The notes beneath the pieces were generated by a model. That model searched no databases, was not told where the DNA came from, and saw nothing but the letters and a program-made list of their open reading frames with translations. From positions 62,001-126,000 of the forward strand of contig NZ_JAKWJO010000003.1 of assembly GCF_022760995.1 (NCBI RefSeq): a DNA stretch of 64,000 nt. Direction: 5' to 3'. The DNA is from Dyella sedimenti. GTDB lineage: Bacteria; Pseudomonadota; Gammaproteobacteria; Xanthomonadales; Rhodanobacteraceae. Shown here one piece after another: positions 58,588-64,000 of the stretch (its first letter is position 1; every line of letters begins with the position of its first letter). Both the position numbers and the translations under genes were made by a program.

Positions 58588-59553
58588 GTGGCACGCATGA
58601 AAATACCGCCGCGCCTCGCTATGCTCGTTTCCATGAATGGATATCTCCGGTCGATCGCCCTGACCCTCGCCGTCCTGACCCTCGCCGCCTGTGGAACCCA
58701 GCGTTCCGTGGTGGTCCAGCCTGCCGCGGGCGGCGCCTCGCGAACCGTCGCGCCAGCCGCGCGCCCGGCACCGGGCGGCACCTACAAGGTGGTCAAGGGC
58801 GACACCCTGTACTCCATCGCCTTCCGCAACGGGGTGGATTTCCGCGACCTGGCGAGCTGGAACCATATCGATACGCCGTACACGATCTGGCCGGGCCAGG
58901 AACTGCGGCTGGCGCCCGAGGGCAAGGCTCCCGCGCCCACGCGCAACATGACCGGCGTGGTGGTGGGGACGACGGCCAGGCCCCAGGCCCCGGCGGCGGC
59001 TCCCGCGCATGCGGGCCCGGCCAGTCCACCCCAGCCGGCGACAGCGGCCAGCGCTTCCCCTGCGCCGGCGGCAAGCACCACGCCGGTGGTGCCGGTAGCC
59101 GGTGCGCCTGCCGCCACCGCCAGCAATACGCCGCCTCCCGCGCCCGCCACTCCGGCAGCTCCGGGGGCCACCCGCAGCAATGGCGGGGTGACCTGGCGCT
59201 GGCCGGCCGATGGCCAGCTCATCAAGCGCTTCCAGGCGGGCGATGCCATCCCTGGCATCGAGATCGGCGGCAAGGCCGGCGATCCGGTCCGGGCGGCCGC
59301 CGACGGCGTGGTGGTGTACAGCGGCAACGGCCTGGTGGGCTATGGCGAACTGATCATCGTCAAGCACAACGACAGCTACCTGTCGGCCTATGGCCACAAC
59401 AGCAAGCGGCTGGTGAAGGAAGGCCAGCGCGTCACCGCCGGCCAGCAGATCGCCGAGATGGGTTCCACCGGTGCCTCGCGCGACGAATTGCAGTTCCAGA
59501 TCCGCAAGGATGGCAACCCGGTCGATCCGTTGGGCTACCTGCCATCACGCTGA
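58588..59553 (+). CDS. nlpD: NlpD-like lipoprotein with LysM and degenerate M23 domain
   Basis: The 321-residue lipoprotein (lipobox LAAC, Cys35) has a LysM domain at about 64-110 (YKVVKGDTLYSIAFRNGVDF). A long Pro/Ala/Thr linker follows, then an M23 domain (VRAAADGVVVYSGNGLVGYG). The usual HxH and other zinc ligands are lost (the end reads DELQFQIRKDG), so it probably activates an amidase rather than cutting peptidoglycan, as NlpD does. AAGGAGG 8 bp before the GTG at 58588 supports that start. No rpoS follows, unlike in enterobacteria. Confidence 0.93.
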   Translation: MARMKIPPRLAMLVSMNGYLRSIALTLAVLTLAACGTQRSVVVQPAAGGASRTVAPAARPAPGGTYKVVKGDTLYSIAFRNGVDFRDLASWNHIDTPYTIWPGQELRLAPEGKAPAPTRNMTGVVVGTTARPQAPAAAPAHAGPASPPQPATAASASPAPAASTTPVVPVAGAPAATASNTPPPAPATPAAPGATRSNGGVTWRWPADGQLIKRFQAGDAIPGIEIGGKAGDPVRAAADGVVVYSGNGLVGYGELIIVKHNDSYLSAYGHNSKRLVKEGQRVTAGQQIAEMGSTGASRDELQFQIRKDGNPVDPLGYLPSR

Positions 59554-59575
59554 ACCTCGGTCTCCGTAGGACCAC

Positions 59576-59655
59576 TGTGGGAGCGCACTCAATGCGCGAC
59601 CGGCGAGGCGAGGAACAGGATCGGACACCAATCGCGCACAGGGTGCGCTCCCACA
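59576..59655. repeat. REP-like inverted pair
   Basis: A copy with two changes (GGGAGCGCACTCAATGCGC, 59576-59600) and a consensus copy in reverse (59632-59655) flank a 31-bp spacer. They fill the gap between the converging nlpD and Mth938-domain genes, where a bidirectional terminator would be expected. Confidence 0.87.
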
Positions 59656-59657
59656 AG

Positions 59658-60032
59658 TCAGGCGGGGAGGATGAACGCCGCCACCACCCGCCGGCTTTCA
59701 CCCGCGAGCAGGTCGTAGGTGCGTGCCGCGGCGGCGTTGTCCATCACCTCCACGCCGACGCCCTGGCGCAGCAGGGCGGCCATGAAGGCGGCGGCGGGAA
59801 AGACCTGGCGCTCGCCCGTGCCCAGCAGCACCACCTCGGGCTTCAGGTCGAGGATGGCCTGGACGTGGCTGTCGTCCAGTTCGGCGGAGGCGGCCACCGG
59901 CCAGCGCTCCACCGCCCGCTCGGGCGACAGCAGGAAGCTGGCGGTGAACTCGCGGTCCACCACGGTGATGGCGCGTGCGCTCACGCGGCGCACGTACAGG
60001 TAATTGCCGGGGCGGTCGAGGGAAAGATCCAT
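59658..60032 (-). CDS. Mth938-domain protein of unknown function
   Basis: The 124-residue protein matches the Mth938/NDUFAF3-like fold pattern: LYVRRVSARAITVVDREFTA, LDLKPEVVLLGTGERQVFPA and GVGVEVMDNAAAARTYDLLA. In mitochondria a relative helps assemble complex I; the bacterial role is unknown. It shares one base with the yhbY stop (TGATG), so the two are translated from one message. Confidence 0.85.
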   Translation of the reverse strand: MDLSLDRPGNYLYVRRVSARAITVVDREFTASFLLSPERAVERWPVAASAELDDSHVQAILDLKPEVVLLGTGERQVFPAAAFMAALLRQGVGVEVMDNAAAARTYDLLAGESRRVVAAFILPA

Positions 60033-60328
60033 CAGCGGGGCAGGGCGAGCTTGGGCTCGTCCTCATTGCGGCGGAACAACACCACGATATGGCCGATCTG
60101 CTGCACGTTCTCTGACCGGGTGCCGTCAGCCAGATAGTCGACCTGCGCCTGGCGCTCGTCCTTGTCGCCGCCGGACAGCTTCACCTTGACCAGCTCGTGG
60201 TGCGACAGGGCCAGATCCAGTTCCTTGAGCACGGCCTCGGTCGCGCCCTTGGCGCCCAGCAGGATGACGGGGTTCAGGTCATGGGCCAGGCTGCGCAGGT
60301 AGCGGCGCTGCGAAGGGGAGAGGGCCAT
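60032..60328 (-). CDS. yhbY: YhbY-family ribosome assembly RNA-binding protein
   Basis: The 98-residue protein is a single CRM (CRS1-YhbY) domain: [40 protein letters not shown] and [11 protein letters not shown]. The GAKG loop is the RNA-binding motif. YhbY associates with the pre-50S subunit. It lies divergent from rlmE, which methylates the 50S subunit, in the arrangement common to gammaproteobacteria. Confidence 0.95.
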   Translation of the reverse strand: MALSPSQRRYLRSLAHDLNPVILLGAKGATEAVLKELDLALSHHELVKVKLSGGDKDERQAQVDYLADGTRSENVQQIGHIVVLFRRNEDEPKLALPR

Positions 60329-60412
60329 GTGTTCAGTCTCGGATTCACTGCGATAGGACCGGTAAGGGTATCATGCGGGCATCTCCCCCGTATCTGTGGC
60401 CGCCGCCGACCC

Positions 60413-61059
60413 ATGTCTCGCAGCAAAAGCAGTTCCCGCTGGCTGCGGGAGCATTTCGATGACGTCTATGTGAAGAAGGCCCAGGCCGAGGGCCTGCGCT
60501 CGCGCGCCGTGTTCAAGCTGGAGGAACTGGTCGACCGTGACCGCCTTCTCAAGCCGGGCATGCGGGTGGTGGACCTGGGCGCCGCCCCGGGCGGATGGTC
60601 GCAACTGGTGCGGCAGCGCCTGGGCGATTCGGGTACCGTGGTGGCCATGGACATCCTGCCCATGCAGGGCATCGCCGGGGTGGATTTCCTGCAGGGCGAC
60701 TTCCGCGAGGAATCGGTCCTGCGCGAGCTGGAAAGCCGCCTGCAGGGCCAGCAGGTCGATCTTGTGCTGTCGGACATGGCCCCCAATATGAGCGGAGTGG
60801 CCCTGGCCGACCAGATCCGGGCGATGGACCTGGCTGAATTGGCGCTGGATTTCAGCCGCCAGTGGCTCAAGCCGGGCGGGTCGTTCCTGATCAAGCTGTT
60901 CCAGGGGACGGGCTTTGACGATTACCTACGCAACTTGCGCGCAGACTTCACCCGCGTGACCATGCGTAAACCTAAGGCCTCCCGCGCACGTTCGCGGGAG
61001 GTGTATGCATTGGCCGTGGGTCGCAAGATCCCCGGCCGGCAACCGGGCGAGAACCGTGC

Positions 61060-61063
<4 letters not shown>
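60413..61063 (+). CDS. rlmE: 23S rRNA 2'-O-ribose U2552 methyltransferase
   Basis: The 216-residue enzyme (FtsJ/RrmJ) methylates U2552 of 23S rRNA late in 50S assembly. It has [20 protein letters not shown] with the catalytic Lys, the SAM motif [20 protein letters not shown] and [20 protein letters not shown] with the catalytic Asp. [18 protein letters not shown] holds the second Lys. The ATG at 60413 is the family start. Its stop overlaps ftsH by 4 nt. Confidence 0.97.
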
Positions 61064-63009
<1,946 letters not shown>

Positions 63010-63034
63010 ACGAGTCGTAGCGGCATACGAAGAG

Positions 63035-63058
63035 AAGGCGGCCATGGGCCGCCTTTTT
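63035..63058 (+). terminator. Rho-independent terminator of rlmE-ftsH
   Basis: AAGGCGGCC and GGCCGCCTT form a 9-bp stem with loop ATG, followed by TTTT. It starts 26 bp after the ftsH stop. Confidence 0.92.
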
Positions 63059-63085
63059 CCTGTGATGGCTTCCGAGAGCTCCTCC

Positions 63086-63229
63086 TGTGGGAGCGCACCC
63101 TGTGCGCGACTTGCGCCGGACAAGAGGAATGAGTCCCCGAAAAGGAGATGGAATAGTTAGGCGCACGGCGCGGTCAGTGTGTGTGCTTGCTGTCCCGACA
63201 GGCCAGTCGCGCACAGGGCGTGCTCCTAC
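63086..63229. repeat. REP-like inverted pair with 92-bp spacer
   Basis: A consensus copy (63086-63111) and a reverse copy with two changes (63204-63229) flank a 92-bp spacer. They lie in the 451-bp gap between ftsH and the tRNA array. The gap also holds the ftsH terminator and the tRNA promoter; I see no gene in it. Confidence 0.85.
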
Positions 63230-63370
63230 AGGGTGCCAGCGGATATTTTTCTTCCGCGGGGTATGGCCGAATAGGGAAAGGCTGGTTAAACTAGCGGGCT
63301 CGGGTGACGCGCTCTCATCGCCGAAGATGACGATTCTTCAACGGCGATGAAAAAAATATGAAAAAAAGTA

Positions 63371-63399
63371 TTGACGCATTGGTCCCGAATCTGAATAAT
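63371..63399 (+). promoter_or_regulatory. Promoter of the tRNA array
   Basis: TTGACG (63371-63376) and AATAAT (63394-63399) are spaced by 17 bp and each match the sigma-70 consensus at five of six positions. A GC-rich discriminator (CCGCTTCTCGC) follows, typical of stringently controlled stable RNA promoters. The first tRNA begins 61 bp downstream. Confidence 0.8.
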
Positions 63400-63460
63400 T
63401 CCGCTTCTCGCTTCGACGCTTTCCAGTAGAATGGTTAAGCGACAAGGCAATGATTGAAAC

Positions 63461-63537
63461 GCGCCCGTAGCTCAGTTGGATAGAGTACCAGGCTACGAAC
63501 TTGGTGGTCGGGAGTTCGAATCTCTCCGGGCGCGCCA
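63461..63537 (+). tRNA. tRNA-Arg (anticodon ACG)
   Basis: The 77-nt sequence has acceptor GCGCCCG/CGGGCGC, anticodon stem CCAGG/CTTGG with loop CTACGAA (anticodon ACG), T-loop GTTCGAATC and encoded CCA. The A of the anticodon is normally changed to inosine, so it reads CGU, CGC and CGA. It is the first gene of the array. Confidence 0.97.
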
Positions 63538-63671
63538 AACAAGAGGCAAGGTGTGGTGCTCGGCATCACTGCTTGCCGCCGCAGGGCAGTGAATCGCCAA
63601 GCGGGCCGGACGATGAGGTACGAGGTTCGGTGTGCTTTGATACGGATTGACTAGGCTAGGCGTCACCCGTA

Positions 63672-63712
63672 GCATTTCAAAGCTTCAGCCCGTAAGGTTG
63701 AGGGTTCGAAAT
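63672..63712 (+). other. Possible tRNA-like remnant before tRNA-Pro(TGG)
   Basis: The segment contains GCCCGTAAGG, like a variable arm of a class II tRNA, and GAGGGTTCGAAATC, like a T-loop. It has no matching acceptor stem or paired anticodon arm. It may be the eroded end of a lost tRNA gene, perhaps a leucine type. The preceding 175-bp spacer shows nothing else. Confidence 0.25.
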
Positions 63713-63789
63713 CGGGGTATAGCTCAGCCTGGTAGAGCGCCAGCTTTGGGAGCTGGATGTCGGGGGTTCGAATCCCTCTGCCCCGACCA
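63713..63789 (+). tRNA. tRNA-Pro (anticodon TGG)
   Basis: The 77-nt sequence has acceptor CGGGGTA/TGCCCCG, D-arm AGCTCAGCCTGGTAGAGC, anticodon stem CCAGC/GCTGG with loop TTTGGGA (anticodon TGG), T-loop GTTCGAATC and encoded CCA. It reads the CCN proline codons, chiefly CCA and CCG. It differs from the tRNA-Pro(CGG) at 11741 in its anticodon. Confidence 0.97.
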
Positions 63790-63815
63790 GCAGATGCTAT
63801 GCACATCGTGCACAT

Positions 63816-63892
63816 GCGCCTGTAGCTCAACCGGATAGAGCATCGGCCTTCTAAGCCGACGGTTGCAGGTTCGATTCCTGTCGGGCGCGCCA
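63816..63892 (+). tRNA. tRNA-Arg (anticodon TCT)
   Basis: The 77-nt sequence has acceptor GCGCCTG/CGGGCGC (one G-U pair), anticodon stem TCGGC/GCCGA with loop CTTCTAA (anticodon TCT), T-loop GTTCGATTC and encoded CCA. It reads AGA and AGG, which are rare codons in this GC-rich DNA. Confidence 0.96.
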
Positions 63893-63905
63893 ATTCGTGG
63901 TTTAT

Positions 63906-63983
63906 GGTGGGCGTAGCTCAGCTGGTTAGAGTACCGGATTGTGATTCCGGTTGTCGTGGGTTCGAATCCCATCGTCCACCCCA
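63906..63983 (+). tRNA. tRNA-His (anticodon GTG)
   Basis: The sequence has the extra 5' G (G-1, at 63906) typical of tRNA-His, which pairs with C73. The acceptor is GTGGGCG/CGTCCAC. The anticodon stem CCGGA/TCCGG has loop TTGTGAT (anticodon GTG). The T-loop GTTCGAATC and the CCA are encoded. It ends 17 bp before the window edge, so the array may continue outside. Confidence 0.96.
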
Positions 63984-64000
63984 GTTCTTGGTTCTACAAT

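Noticed and set aside
63338..63972. Short minus-strand frames over the tRNA array giving proteins such as ARPERFELPTT
   Set aside because: These are the well-known false proteins produced by reading tRNA genes in antisense. The tRNAs account for the sequence.

Overview
The window is GC-rich chromosomal DNA with tightly packed, often 4-nt-overlapping genes. Its gene content points to a gammaproteobacterium of the Xanthomonadales, most likely Rhodanobacteraceae (Dyella/Luteibacter/Frateuria-like). The pointers are a TrpR-like regulator directly upstream of hisG, surE-pcm-yqaA-nlpD with no rpoS after nlpD, a bacterial 3-hydroxyanthranilate dioxygenase, a Tat-exported HiPIP, and a family of REP-like palindromes. 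The assignment rests on gene content, not on a search. No phage, insertion sequence, CRISPR array or rRNA operon was seen.

Layout. 1-4331: the end of a compact, divergent flagellar operon (flgD fragment, flgE, a short FliM/SctQ-like protein, fliN, fliO, fliP, a FliA-like sigma factor), visibly less GC-rich than the rest. 4349-11509: an MFS exporter divergent from a zinc alcohol dehydrogenase, and a secreted M61 peptidase divergent from a TonB-dependent siderophore receptor with a strong Fur box. 11741-15364: tRNA-Pro(CGG), hisS and a 630-residue histidine/aromatic ammonia-lyase. 15382-17375: a MarR regulator and a 14-TM drug exporter. 17567-25167: a TrpR-like regulator and the complete histidine operon hisGDCBHAF(IE). 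25317-30730: an FAD protein and the sulfate importer sbp-cysT-cysW-cysA. 30727-33799: methionine-salvage genes mtnB-mtnD-mtnC plus a caspase-like C13 peptidase. 33965-42514: HiPIP, two paralogous amino-acid permeases, a NUDIX hydrolase, nbaC, a Cds1-like cysteine desulfhydrase and parE. 42699-48736: X-Pro aminopeptidase and the cytochrome bo quinol oxidase cyoABCD. 49059-59553: housekeeping genes pyrG-kdsA-eno-ftsB-ispD-ispF-truD, an antisense smr gene, and surE-pcm-yqaA-nlpD. 59658-63009: an Mth938-domain gene with yhbY, divergent from rlmE-ftsH. 63461-63983: a tRNA array Arg(ACG)-Pro(TGG)-Arg(TCT)-His(GTG).

The most striking non-coding signal is a REP-like sequence family (core GGGAGCGCACCCTGTGCGC), found singly or as inverted pairs in seven intergenic places. 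One pair, between mtnD and mtnC, is a perfect 30-bp hairpin. A second, unrelated palindromic family (core CATTCCGGC..GCCGGAATG) occurs near 40.6 kb and 48.8 kb. Likely regulatory sites include a near-perfect palindrome overlapping the start of the TrpR-like gene, a palindrome upstream of marR, and the 27-bp Fur box.

No wholly new system can be proven from sequence alone. The best candidates for a second look are the mosaic flagellar operon with its SctQ-like rotor protein and region-3-poor sigma factor, the extended ammonia-lyase, the caspase-like protein in the methionine-salvage operon, and the His/Met-rich tails of the quinol oxidase.
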